In this document: piece after piece, positions 41,936 through 50,008 of the stretch
Position numbering within the stretch: position 1 is the stretch's first letter
Layout: every line of letters begins with the position of its first letter
Assembly: GCF_004364325.1 (NCBI RefSeq)
Contig: NZ_SOCP01000003.1
Coordinates: 124,001 to 188,000 of the forward strand
From: Actinophytocola oryzae
GTDB taxonomy: Bacteria > Actinomycetota > Actinomycetes > Mycobacteriales > Pseudonocardiaceae
Direction of reading: 5' to 3'
DNA length: 64,000 bases
Program-made: the position numbers and the translations under genes
The notes under the pieces: model-generated
The model's database searches: none
What the model was told of the DNA's origin: nothing
The model's input: the letters and a program-made list of their open reading frames with translations, nothing else

Positions 41936-42759
41936 CCACCGCGGCCGTCACCGACGACCTCGGGTTGCGGCGGGTCGCCCTCGCCGTGCGGGAACACGTG
42001 CTCGCGATCGGCGCGGGCCCGATCGGGACACACGTCGGCGGCGCGCTCTCCGCGACGGACATCCTCGTGGCGCTGTACCGGGAGGTGTTACGCGTGCGGC
42101 CGGACGAGCCACGCTGGCCAGGCCGCGACCACTTCATCCTCAGCAAGGGACACGCGTCCGCCGCCCTGTACGCGACGCTCGCCGAGTGCGGGTTCTTCCC
42201 CGTCGACGAGCTGGCCACCTACGGCCGCTCGGACGGCCGTCTGATGGCACACCCGACTCCGGCCGTGCCTGGCGTCGAGTTCGCCACGGGCTCGCTCGGC
42301 CACGGCCTCGCGCTCGGCGCGGGGCTCGGACTCGCGGCCAGGCGCGCGGGCAGGCCCAACCGGGTGTACGTGCTGATGGGTGACGGCGAGCTGCAGGAGG
42401 GCTCGGTGTGGGAGGCCGCGATGGCCGCCGCACACTACCGGCTGGACAACGTGACCGCGATCGTCGACCGGAACCGCCTGCAGATCAGCGGGTCCACGGA
42501 GGAGCGCATGGGCCTGGAGCCGCTGGCCGACAAGTGGCGGGCGTTCGGCTGGGCGGTGTCCGATGTGGACGGGCATGATTTCGCGCAGCTGGTGCCCGCG
42601 TTGCTGGCCCGCGCCGAGGGCAGGCCGACGGTCCTGCTCGCGGACACGGTGAAGGGCCGGGGTGTGCGCCACCTCCACCACCGCAAGCAGAGCCACTTCG
42701 CGAAGCTCGGACGGGCGGCCTACGAGCGGGCGCTCACGGCACTGCGGGGCGTCGCATGA
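41932..42759 (+). CDS. Transketolase, N-terminal (thiamine-diphosphate-binding) subunit
   Basis: 275 aa. Typical motifs of the PP half: HFILSKGHASAALY (about residue 67), GSLGHGLALGAGL, and the ThDP/Mg site MGDGELQEGSVWEA ending DRN (G150-D151-G152 to N181). Split transketolases like this occur in archaea and in secondary metabolism. Here it is coupled by ATGA overlaps to both the aminotransferase before and the C-terminal subunit after it. Proposed role: transfer of a two-carbon ketol unit to carrier-bound glutamate semialdehyde. Confidence 0.92.
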   Translation: MTTAAVTDDLGLRRVALAVREHVLAIGAGPIGTHVGGALSATDILVALYREVLRVRPDEPRWPGRDHFILSKGHASAALYATLAECGFFPVDELATYGRSDGRLMAHPTPAVPGVEFATGSLGHGLALGAGLGLAARRAGRPNRVYVLMGDGELQEGSVWEAAMAAAHYRLDNVTAIVDRNRLQISGSTEERMGLEPLADKWRAFGWAVSDVDGHDFAQLVPALLARAEGRPTVLLADTVKGRGVRHLHHRKQSHFAKLGRAAYERALTALRGVA

Positions 42760-43715
42760 CCAGCGCGGTCGTGGCGTCCGACCGGGCCGCCTACCGTGCC
42801 ACGCTGCTGGACCTGGCGCGGGCGGACTCGCGGATCTGGTGCCTGGACTCGGACATGGGCGGCCTGGAGAAGCAGTTCCAGGCCGAACTGCCCGACCAGT
42901 ACGTCGACGTTGGCATCGCCGAGGCGAACCTCATGTCGTTCTCCGCCGCGCTGGCGAGCACGGGACTGCTGCCGTTCGCCAACACCATGGCGGCGTTCGC
43001 GTCCGCGCGGGCGCTGGAACAGGTGAAGCTGGACATCGCCTACCACGACCTGCCGGTGCGGATCGTCGGGACGCACGCGGGGTTCTCGGCCGCGCACTAC
43101 GGCCCGACCCACCACGCGACGCAGGACCTCGCGACCATGCGGGCCCTGCCGAACATGACGGTGCTGACCCCCGCGGACGCCGGTGAGACCGCCAGTCTGG
43201 TGAAGGCGGCGGCATACCTGCCCGGCCCGGTCTACCTACGGCTTGGACGCAACGACATGGCGCCGGTGTACGACGTCGCGCCGGAGGTGACCATCGGCCG
43301 GGCCGCACGGCTGCGCCCCGGCAACGACGTCACGCTCGTGGCGGCGGGTGCGCTGCCGGTGCGTTTCGCACTCGACGCGGCGGCGACGCTCGCGGCGCGG
43401 GGCATCGCGGCGCGGGTGCTGAACATGCACACGATCAAGCCGCTCGACGTGCCCGCGCTGGTCGCCGCGGCGGCCGAGACCGCGGGGGTGGTGACGGTCG
43501 AGGACCACTCGGTGTTCGGCGGCCTCGGCGGCGCGGTCGCGGAGGCACTGTCCGAACACCACCCGACGACCGTGCGGCGAGTGGGCGTCGCCGACGTGTT
43601 CTGCCACCGCCCGGGAACGCACGCCGAGCAGCTCGCGGCGGCGGGGGTGTCGCCTGCCCACATCGTGGCGGCGGCGCTCACGGTAACGGAAACTATCAAG
43701 GAGGAACGGGAATGA
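42756..43715 (+). CDS. Transketolase, C-terminal (pyrimidine-binding) subunit
   Basis: 319 aa. The PYR half with the catalytic cofactor-activating Glu (about E56) in DVGIAEANLMSFSAALA, and the C-terminal transketolase domain beginning GNDVTLVAAGALPVRFALDAAATL. Forms the active heteromer with the 275-aa subunit. The stop overlaps the carrier protein start as ATGA, and AAGGAGG about 7 nt before that ATG gives the carrier gene a strong ribosome site. Confidence 0.92.
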   Translation: MTSAVVASDRAAYRATLLDLARADSRIWCLDSDMGGLEKQFQAELPDQYVDVGIAEANLMSFSAALASTGLLPFANTMAAFASARALEQVKLDIAYHDLPVRIVGTHAGFSAAHYGPTHHATQDLATMRALPNMTVLTPADAGETASLVKAAAYLPGPVYLRLGRNDMAPVYDVAPEVTIGRAARLRPGNDVTLVAAGALPVRFALDAAATLAARGIAARVLNMHTIKPLDVPALVAAAAETAGVVTVEDHSVFGGLGGAVAEALSEHHPTTVRRVGVADVFCHRPGTHAEQLAAAGVSPAHIVAAALTVTETIKEERE

Positions 43716-43885
43716 CCACCGCGGTGAGCAACTGCCCAGACTGCACGGAGGCCGTGCCTGCCGGTGACCTGCGTGTGACGCAGGTCCTGGTGTGCCCCGG
43801 CTGCGAGGCCGAGCTGGAGGTGATCAGCGTCGACCCGGTCGAGTACGCGCTGGCGCCGGACATCGAGGAAGACTTCGGGGAGTGA
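43712..43885 (+). CDS. lysW: Amino-group carrier protein (LysW-like, AmCP)
   Basis: 57 aa acidic carrier. Two zinc-knuckle pairs, C8-x2-C11 (NCPDC) and C28-x2-C31 (VCPGC), are those of LysW. The C-terminus is IEEDFGE, matching the conserved EDWGE tail with Trp replaced by Phe; in LysW the gamma-carboxyl of the terminal Glu forms the isopeptide bond with the amino group of the substrate. Lysine/arginine pathway intermediates are normally carried this way in Thermus and archaea. Here the neighbours point to secondary metabolism. The gene is short enough to be missed by length filters. Confidence 0.93.
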   Translation: MTTAVSNCPDCTEAVPAGDLRVTQVLVCPGCEAELEVISVDPVEYALAPDIEEDFGE

Positions 43886-43886
43886 C

Positions 43887-44777
43887 GTGCGCGCCAACAC
43901 GGGTCGGGACGGTCGCCTGGCCGTCCTGACCACCCGCGCCCGCCTCGAGGAGCGGCTGATCTTCGCCGCCTTCGACCGACGGGGTATCCCCTACGTGCAG
44001 GTGGACGACCGCACGCTGATCCACCACCTCGGCGCGCCGGGCGTCACCTACCGCGGCGTCCTGAACCGGATCATGTCCCACACTCGCAGCGTCTACGCGA
44101 CGAGGCTCTTCGAGGCGACCGGCCACCGGGTGTTCAACCCCAGCACCGTGGTCGACGTGTGCGGCGACAAGATCCTCACCTCGCTGGCCCTGACGCGGGC
44201 CGGCCTCCCCACGCCCGCGACGACCGTGGCGATCACGCCCGACGCGGCACTGGCGGCCATCGAGCAGGTGGGCTACCCGGCCGTGATCAAGCCGGCCGTA
44301 GGCTCGTGGGGCCGCCTGCTGTCCAAGGTGAACGACCGGGACGCGGCCGAGACCCTCATAGAGCACAAGCAGTCGCTGCGGTCGCCGGTCCACAACGTCT
44401 ACTACATCCAGGAGTACGTCGACAAGCCCGACCGCGACATCCGGGTGATCGTCCTCGGTGACGAGCCGGTCGCCGCGGTCTACCGGCGCTCCGACCACTG
44501 GATCACCAACACGGCACGCGGCGCGACCACGGCCGCGTGCACGTTGACCGATGAGCTGCGCTCCCTCGCGCTGCGGGCGGCCGGGGCCGTCGGCGGCGGC
44601 ATGCTGGCCGTCGACCTGCTGGAGCGCTCGACGGGTGAGCTGCTCGTCACGGAGGTCAACCACACCATGGAGTTCCACGGCCTCGCGGCCGTCGCGGACG
44701 TGGACCTCGCCGACCTGATCGTCACACACGTGGACCGCGCACTGAGCACAGTGGACACACTGGAGCGTGCGGCATGA
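43887..44777 (+). CDS. lysX: LysX-like ATP-grasp ligase (loads amino acid on AmCP)
   Basis: 296 aa, GTG start 1 bp after the carrier gene. ATP-grasp fold of the RimK/LysX family: CGDKILTSLALTRAGLPTPAT, YPAVIKPAVGSWGRLLSKVNDRD, YYIQEYVDKPDRDIRVIVLG, and the metal/substrate motif LLVTEVNHTMEFHGLA, which is LysX-like. It would use ATP to join the alpha-amino group of glutamate (or a related acid) to the carrier's C-terminal Glu. Substrate choice between glutamate and aminoadipate is inferred as glutamate from the transketolase context. Confidence 0.92.
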   Translation: MRANTGRDGRLAVLTTRARLEERLIFAAFDRRGIPYVQVDDRTLIHHLGAPGVTYRGVLNRIMSHTRSVYATRLFEATGHRVFNPSTVVDVCGDKILTSLALTRAGLPTPATTVAITPDAALAAIEQVGYPAVIKPAVGSWGRLLSKVNDRDAAETLIEHKQSLRSPVHNVYYIQEYVDKPDRDIRVIVLGDEPVAAVYRRSDHWITNTARGATTAACTLTDELRSLALRAAGAVGGGMLAVDLLERSTGELLVTEVNHTMEFHGLAAVADVDLADLIVTHVDRALSTVDTLERAA

Positions 44778-45796
44778 GGGCGACGGTCGTCGGCGGCAGC
44801 GGCTACATCGGCGGCGAGCTGGTCCGACTCCTGCTGGGTCACCCGCACGTTGAGCTGGTGACCGTCACGTCGGACCGGTACGCGGGCCGCCCGTTGCGTG
44901 CCGCACACCCGAACCTGCGTGGCCGCACGGCACTGTCGTTCATACCGGCGACCGAGGCCGGCGAGTCGGACGTGGTGTTCCTCGCCGTTCCGCACGGCGC
45001 GGCAGCGAAGGAGATCGACCACTGGTCGACCCGCGCACCGAGGATCGTCGACCTGAGCGCGGACTTCCGCCTGCGGGACGACGCACTGCGCGAGCGCCAT
45101 TACCCCGGTGCCGCACCGGATCCGGGCTGGCTGGCGAAGTTCCGCACGGGTATCCCGGAGCTGAACCGGGAGAACCTGCGTGGCGCCACCCACATCTCGG
45201 TGGCGGGCTGCATGGCCAACGCCGCGATCCTCGCACTGCACCCCCTCGCCGCGGCAGGCCTGGTCGCGGGCACGGTCCTGGTCGACGCCCGCACCGGCTC
45301 GTCCGGCGGCGGTCGCACCCCCGACGAGGGCAGCCACCACCCGGAACGCAGCGGCGTGCTGCGGATGGCGAAACCCCACGGCCACCGGCACATCGCGGAG
45401 ATCACCCAGGCGTGCGGGCTCGACGTGCACATGTCCGTCACGGCCGTGCCGTCGGTGCGCGGGGTGCAGGTGGTCAGCCACGTCACGCTGGCGAAGCCAC
45501 TGTCCGAACGCGATCTCTGGGCCGTGTACCGCGACGCCTACCGCGACGAGCCGTTCGTGCGGCTGGTCCGCGAGCGGTCGGCACTGCACCGCATGCCGGA
45601 GCCGAAACTGCTGTCCGGCACCAACTTCTGCGACATCGGCCTCGCGCTGACCCCCGGCACCGAGCACCTCGTCGTGGTGTCGGCCATCGACAACCTGGTC
45701 AAGGGAGGTGCGGGAAATGCCGTCCAGTGCCTCAACATCGCGACAGGCTGGGACGAGACGACCGGTCTCGAGTTCACCGGCCTGCACCCGCTCTGA
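44774..45796 (+). CDS. lysY: LysY/ArgC-like acyl-phosphate reductase
   Basis: 340 aa. N-terminal NADP Rossmann motif VVGGSGYIGGELVRLL, and the catalytic Cys at C146 in ISVAGCMANAAIL, where ArgC and LysY form the thioacyl enzyme. The C-terminal HGHRHIAEI supplies the catalytic His region. It reduces the carrier-bound gamma-glutamyl phosphate to the semialdehyde. Start overlaps the LysX stop as ATGA. ArgC of arginine biosynthesis is the alternative, but an operon with carrier, LysX, LysK and transketolase argues against it. Confidence 0.92.
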   Translation: MRATVVGGSGYIGGELVRLLLGHPHVELVTVTSDRYAGRPLRAAHPNLRGRTALSFIPATEAGESDVVFLAVPHGAAAKEIDHWSTRAPRIVDLSADFRLRDDALRERHYPGAAPDPGWLAKFRTGIPELNRENLRGATHISVAGCMANAAILALHPLAAAGLVAGTVLVDARTGSSGGGRTPDEGSHHPERSGVLRMAKPHGHRHIAEITQACGLDVHMSVTAVPSVRGVQVVSHVTLAKPLSERDLWAVYRDAYRDEPFVRLVRERSALHRMPEPKLLSGTNFCDIGLALTPGTEHLVVVSAIDNLVKGGAGNAVQCLNIATGWDETTGLEFTGLHPL

Positions 45797-45803
45797 GCGT
45801 TAC

Positions 45804-46619
45804 GTGGTGAAGCTGGGCGGCGCGCTCGACGACGAGATGACCCGTGCCTGCGCGGACGTCCGCACTCTGGTGTCCGGGGGCGCCGAGGTGGTGGTGGTCC
45901 ACGGCGGCGGCGCGGCGGCGGACCGCGTGGGCACGGAACTCGGCCGCCCGACCCGCCACCTGACCTCCCGCGACGGCCGCCGCAGCCGCTACACGGACGC
46001 CGCGGCGCTGGACACGCTGATGCTGGGCATCCTGGGCCGTGTCAAGCCCACGATCGTGACGGCACTGGCCTCGCTGGGGGTCCGGGCCGTGGGACTGTCC
46101 GGACTGGACGGTGGCATGGTGACGGCCACCCGCAACCGCGCGTCGCGGGCGATCCTGGACGGCATGGAGGTCATCGTGCGAGACGACCTGTCCGGCCGTC
46201 TGTCCGATGTGGATGCGTCCCTGCCGAACACGTTGCTGGCGGCTGGTTTCGTCCCGGTGATCTCCCCGCCGGCCCTGAGCACGGACGGCCCGCTGAACGT
46301 CGACGCGGACCGGCTGGCCGCCGCGCTGGCGGTGGCACTGTCGGCGGACACGCTGGTCGTGCTGTCGAACGTCCCCGGTCTGCTGCGGGACAGGCACGAT
46401 CCCGCGTCGCTGATCACGTCGGTGCCGGTGGACGCGCCGGAGGAGTACCTGGCCCTCGCGGAGGGCCGCATGAAAGTCAAGCTCAGGGCCGCGGTCGAGG
46501 CACGCAGGGCAGGCGTCGGCACGGTGGTCCTCGCCGACGGCCGCACCGACTCCCCCGTCCTGACCGCGACCGGCACCCGGTTCGTCACCCGAGAGGAACA
46601 CCATGCGCGAGCGAGCTGA
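45804..46619 (+). CDS. lysZ: LysZ/ArgB-like amino acid kinase
   Basis: About 271 aa from a GTG at 45804 (GTG 45807 is adjacent). Kinase motifs: VVKLGGALDD at the start, EVVVVHGGGAAAD, and the C-terminal GRMKVKLRAAVEARRAGVGTVVLADGR typical of ArgB/LysZ. It would phosphorylate the side-chain carboxylate of the carrier-bound glutamate. No good ribosome site precedes the start, which lies 7 bp after the LysY stop, so it probably depends on coupling. It overlaps the LysK gene by 17 bp. Confidence 0.9.
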   Translation: MVKLGGALDDEMTRACADVRTLVSGGAEVVVVHGGGAAADRVGTELGRPTRHLTSRDGRRSRYTDAAALDTLMLGILGRVKPTIVTALASLGVRAVGLSGLDGGMVTATRNRASRAILDGMEVIVRDDLSGRLSDVDASLPNTLLAAGFVPVISPPALSTDGPLNVDADRLAAALAVALSADTLVVLSNVPGLLRDRHDPASLITSVPVDAPEEYLALAEGRMKVKLRAAVEARRAGVGTVVLADGRTDSPVLTATGTRFVTREEHHARAS

Positions 46620-47643
46620 GGACCTCCTGTACCGCATGGTGGCCATCGACTCGGTGTCGGGCAACGAGAATCGCCTGGCCGACTTCCTGGTCGAGGAGCT
46701 GCGCGAGTGGGGCTTCACGACCCATCTGGACGAGGTGGGCAACGCGATAGCCCGACGCGGCGACCCGAACGCGCCCATGGTGATGCTGACCGGCCACATG
46801 GACACCGTCCCCGGCGGCCCACCGGTGCGCCGCGACGGCGACCTGCTCCACGGCCGGGGCGCGGTCGACGCGAAAGGCCCGCTGGCGACGATGATCTGCG
46901 CTGCGGCACAGGCCGATGTGGACGGTGTGCAGTACGTGGTGGCCGGAGTGGTGGAGGAGGAGACCTACGGCAAGGGCGCGACGCACCTGGCCGAGTGCTT
47001 CCGCCCGGCGGTGGGGTTCGTCGGCGAGCCCAACGGCTGGGCTGGTGTCGGCATCGGCTACAAGGGCCGGATCATGTTGCGCTACAGCGTGTCCCGCCCA
47101 GCTGTGCACACGGCGAGCCCGGAGGAGAAGGCGTCCGAGGCGGCGGTGGCGTTCTGGCACGACATCCTCACGTACTGCAGATCCGTGACCACGAGCGAGA
47201 AGGCGTTCGACCGCCCCATCCCCACACTGAACGAGATGACGGGCGACATCGAGCAGGCGCGACTGGTCGTCTCCGTGCGGACGCCCCCGGGCTTCGACGT
47301 CGAGGCCTTCGAGTCCTTCCTGGCGACGGCGACCCGGGACGGCGACCTGGTCGTCGACGACCGCACCCCGGGCGTCAGGGTCGACCACCGAGGCGCCGCC
47401 GTGCGGGCACTGTGTGCGGGCATCCGGGCCCACGGCGCCCGCCCGACGCTGAAGCTCAAGACCGGCACGGCCGACCTGAACATCGTCGAACCACGCTGGC
47501 AGATCCCGATGGCGGTGTACGGCCCCGGCGACTCGGCACTGGACCACACGGACAACGAGCACATCTCCCTGACCGAGTACGCAACCGCGATCGAGGTCCT
47601 ACGCGGCGCGCTCGACCACCTCGCCACCGACCTGCGCGGATAG
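46603..47643 (+). CDS. lysK: LysK-like M20 metallopeptidase (releases product from AmCP)
   Basis: 346 aa zinc peptidase. Metal ligands are visible: TGHMDTVPG (H65, D67), GRGAVDAKGPLA (bridging D89), VVEEETYGKG (general base E119/E120), FVGEPNG, and HTDNEHISL near the C-terminus. In the lysine pathway LysK hydrolyses the isopeptide bond to free the product from LysW. Start 46603 follows AGAGGA and lies within the end of the kinase gene. The last 45 bp overlap the end of the convergent MFS gene. Confidence 0.92.
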   Translation: MRERAEDLLYRMVAIDSVSGNENRLADFLVEELREWGFTTHLDEVGNAIARRGDPNAPMVMLTGHMDTVPGGPPVRRDGDLLHGRGAVDAKGPLATMICAAAQADVDGVQYVVAGVVEEETYGKGATHLAECFRPAVGFVGEPNGWAGVGIGYKGRIMLRYSVSRPAVHTASPEEKASEAAVAFWHDILTYCRSVTTSEKAFDRPIPTLNEMTGDIEQARLVVSVRTPPGFDVEAFESFLATATRDGDLVVDDRTPGVRVDHRGAAVRALCAGIRAHGARPTLKLKTGTADLNIVEPRWQIPMAVYGPGDSALDHTDNEHISLTEYATAIEVLRGALDHLATDLRG

Positions 47644-48825
47644 CACTGTCACGGTGGCCGAGGGGAAGTGCCGCCGCCAACGACCGGACAGAGCGGCGAG
47701 AACCGCGACGAGGGCGCCGGCGAGCGCGCCGAGCAGCAGGAAGGAGACCCGCCCCGTCACCTCGTACAACACGACCCCGACCACCGGCCCGAGCACGTTC
47801 CCGACGTCGGAGACGAGCCCGAACAACCCGAACGCGGCACCCTGGCTGGCGGCGGCCGACTTCAGCTCCACGATCCCCCGACGCGCGGTCAGGAACAGCA
47901 CGGCATACCCCACCATCACGACCAGGAAGGCCCCGGCGACAGGCAGAACGGCCGAACTGGCGGCCATCCCGGCAAGCCCGCCACCAAGCAGGAAGAGCCC
48001 AGCCGCGACGAGCGGCACGAGTCCGAAGCGTTCGGCGAACCGGCCGAGCGCCCACATGCTGACGGCCGAGGTGGCCAGACCCACCACGAAGACGATGGAG
48101 ATGGCACCGTGCGCCGATCCGCCGGCCGCGTCACTCAGGTAGAGCGGCAGGACCGGCTCGAGCGAGGTGTACACGAGGTGTGTGAACAGGTCGAGCAGGC
48201 CGAGCACGAGCACCCACACCCACCACTCGCGTGCGGCGGATCCGGTCTGCCCGGTGGTGTCGGCTTCCTCCACCGGCATGTCCGGAATGGCCCGCAGCAA
48301 CCCGAAGGCGGTCAGCGAGGTGAGGACGGCGCCGACGAGGAACAGTGCCTCGAGCCCGAGCGGCGCGGCGACACCCGCCACCAGCGGCCCGAGCAGGAAC
48401 CCGGCGACGGCGGCGGACCCGAAGTTCCCCATCATGCGACTGGAGGAGATCTCGTAACGCCTGCAGAGCGCGGACATCCCGGCGTAGAGCGCCGGCGTGA
48501 CGAGCCCTTCCCCGATCCCCCAGACGAACCGCCCGACGAGCAGCGTCACGGGATCGCCGGCGAACGCCGTGAGCACGATCCCCACCGCGGCGACGTTCAG
48601 TGCCACGCACGCCACCGCTCGTGGCCGCCAACGGTCCACCCACGCACCGCCGACGGGCTGGAACAACGCCTTGGCCGCGGCGAAGAGCGCGAACATCAAC
48701 GCGATGGTGACCGGCCCGGCGCCGACCCGCGTCTCGAGGTCGGGCACGAACGGGATCAGCACGGTGTACGAGGCGTTGACACTGATGACCGCGAGGAGGA
48801 GCAGCAGGGCGCGCCGCTGTCCCAT
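47599..48825 (-). CDS. MFS exporter next to the AmCP cluster
   Basis: 408 aa, 12 predicted membrane helices. Motif A-like loop GGAWVDRWRPRAV after helix 2, a motif B/C-like stretch GRFVWGIGEGLVTPALYAG, and a central loop near residue 190 (DMPVEEADTTGQTGS). Similar to DHA1-type drug and amino-acid exporters. It overlaps the preceding GNAT/FemAB-like gene by one base (TGATG) and its 3' end overlaps lysK tail-to-tail by 45 bp. Proposed to export the product of the carrier-protein pathway. Confidence 0.88.
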   Translation of the reverse strand: MGQRRALLLLLAVISVNASYTVLIPFVPDLETRVGAGPVTIALMFALFAAAKALFQPVGGAWVDRWRPRAVACVALNVAAVGIVLTAFAGDPVTLLVGRFVWGIGEGLVTPALYAGMSALCRRYEISSSRMMGNFGSAAVAGFLLGPLVAGVAAPLGLEALFLVGAVLTSLTAFGLLRAIPDMPVEEADTTGQTGSAAREWWVWVLVLGLLDLFTHLVYTSLEPVLPLYLSDAAGGSAHGAISIVFVVGLATSAVSMWALGRFAERFGLVPLVAAGLFLLGGGLAGMAASSAVLPVAGAFLVVMVGYAVLFLTARRGIVELKSAAASQGAAFGLFGLVSDVGNVLGPVVGVVLYEVTGRVSFLLLGALAGALVAVLAALSGRWRRHFPSATVTVLSAQVGGEVVERAA

Positions 48826-49877
48826 CAGGCGGCCTGGATGTAGGCGTGCAGGGTGGCGTGCATGCCGTTGAGCGCGGTGGCCAGCTCGGGACGGGCCGTG
48901 GGCGCGTAGACCATGGCCCACAGCTCGGTGGCGTCGAGGCCGTGGCGTTCCTTGAAGCGGTAGTTGTCGCGGCCCCACTCGATGCGCCGCATGCCGTTGT
49001 CGTAGGCCCACTGCGTCGCGCGGTACATGAGCGCGATGTAGGTGCTGTACTCCCGCATGCTCGCGTAGTCGACGCCGCCGCACATGTAGGTGACCTCGTC
49101 ACCGCGCCGGAACCCGAAGAACACGCCGAGGAGCCGGTCACCGGCCTGTGCCGCGACGAGCACGGCGCCGGGGATGTCGAGCATCCCGTGCAGGGCCGCC
49201 TCGTCGAAGAGGGCGGGCCACTCGTTCTTGTCACTGGTGTCGACGGTGAGCGGGAACGCGTCGGCGACGAGGTGGTGCGCGGTGGGGCCGTCGAGGACGC
49301 GCACCCGGAGGCCACGTTCCCCTGCGCGGCGCAGCCGTCGCTCGACGTCCCGCCGGATCTTGTTGTCGAGGCGGTAGAGGTGGTCCCCGAAGGTCCCGAC
49401 GACGTCGATGCCGTAGGTCCGTTCCAGGTGGACGGTCCCGACGGGCGGCCCGGCGACGTCGAGCCAGCTGTCCACCCCGGCACTGGTCAGGTTGGGGACG
49501 ACGAGCACCTCGGCCGCGCCGCGCCTGACCCAGTCCATGCCGGTGGCGTAGGCGCCCTCGACGAGTCTGCGGTCGATGGACCCGCGCTTGCCGTACATGG
49601 AGTAGGGCGAGCCGGCGAAGACGACCGGGTTGCCGAACCGTCCGACCAGGCCACACTGCAGTTCGTAGCCGAACCAGAATGGTGAGAGGGTGGTCTCGTA
49701 GAGGGGAAGGACCTCGTCCGCGGCGGAGACGTACGCGTGCCGCGTGCGCTGCTCGATCCCGATCCGCTCCCAGCCGCGCAACCACGCGGAGGAGTCGTAG
49801 AGGCAGCTGGCCCGTACCTCGCCGGGCACCTCGTCGACCAGCACCCACTCACCCGAACTCGCACCGGTGACCGCCAT
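48825..49877 (-). CDS. FemAB/GNAT-like transferase (Acetyltransf_6-type)
   Basis: 350 aa. The first half (LYDSSAWLRGWERIGIEQRTRHAYVSA) and the second half with DNKIRRDVERRLRRAGERGLRVRV and VLVAAQAGDRLLGVFFGFRRGDEVTYMCGGVD ... EWGRDNYRFKERHGL form the double-GNAT arrangement of FemAB/BioF2-like proteins. Such enzymes transfer amino acids from aminoacyl-tRNA in peptidoglycan and in some antibiotic pathways, or acylate amines. Coupled to the MFS exporter. ATG 49877 chosen; a GTG about 10 codons upstream is possible. The link to the AmCP product is inferred from position. Confidence 0.75.
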   Translation of the reverse strand: MAVTGASSGEWVLVDEVPGEVRASCLYDSSAWLRGWERIGIEQRTRHAYVSAADEVLPLYETTLSPFWFGYELQCGLVGRFGNPVVFAGSPYSMYGKRGSIDRRLVEGAYATGMDWVRRGAAEVLVVPNLTSAGVDSWLDVAGPPVGTVHLERTYGIDVVGTFGDHLYRLDNKIRRDVERRLRRAGERGLRVRVLDGPTAHHLVADAFPLTVDTSDKNEWPALFDEAALHGMLDIPGAVLVAAQAGDRLLGVFFGFRRGDEVTYMCGGVDYASMREYSTYIALMYRATQWAYDNGMRRIEWGRDNYRFKERHGLDATELWAMVYAPTARPELATALNGMHATLHAYIQAA

Positions 49878-50008
49878 GCCCAAACCCCGTCCGCGTGGAA
49901 GCAACACCCACCAGCGAACGTAACTCGCACCGGGTAACCAGCTCTCCACTATCGACTGGACCCACACTGGAGCGCCCCCGGCCCCATGCCCCGCCCCGCC
50001 CCGCCCCG
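49878..50008. other. Intergenic segment upstream of the FemAB-like gene
   Basis: Should carry the promoter of the FemAB-like/MFS pair. A CCCCGCC-rich run (49979-50008) abuts the repeat array. No gene or clear promoter box was found. Confidence 0.4.

Noticed and set aside
40583..47643. Primary lysine or arginine biosynthesis via LysW
   Set aside because: No homocitrate synthase, aconitase, ornithine or aminoadipate-specific aminotransferase, and the split transketolase has no place in those pathways.
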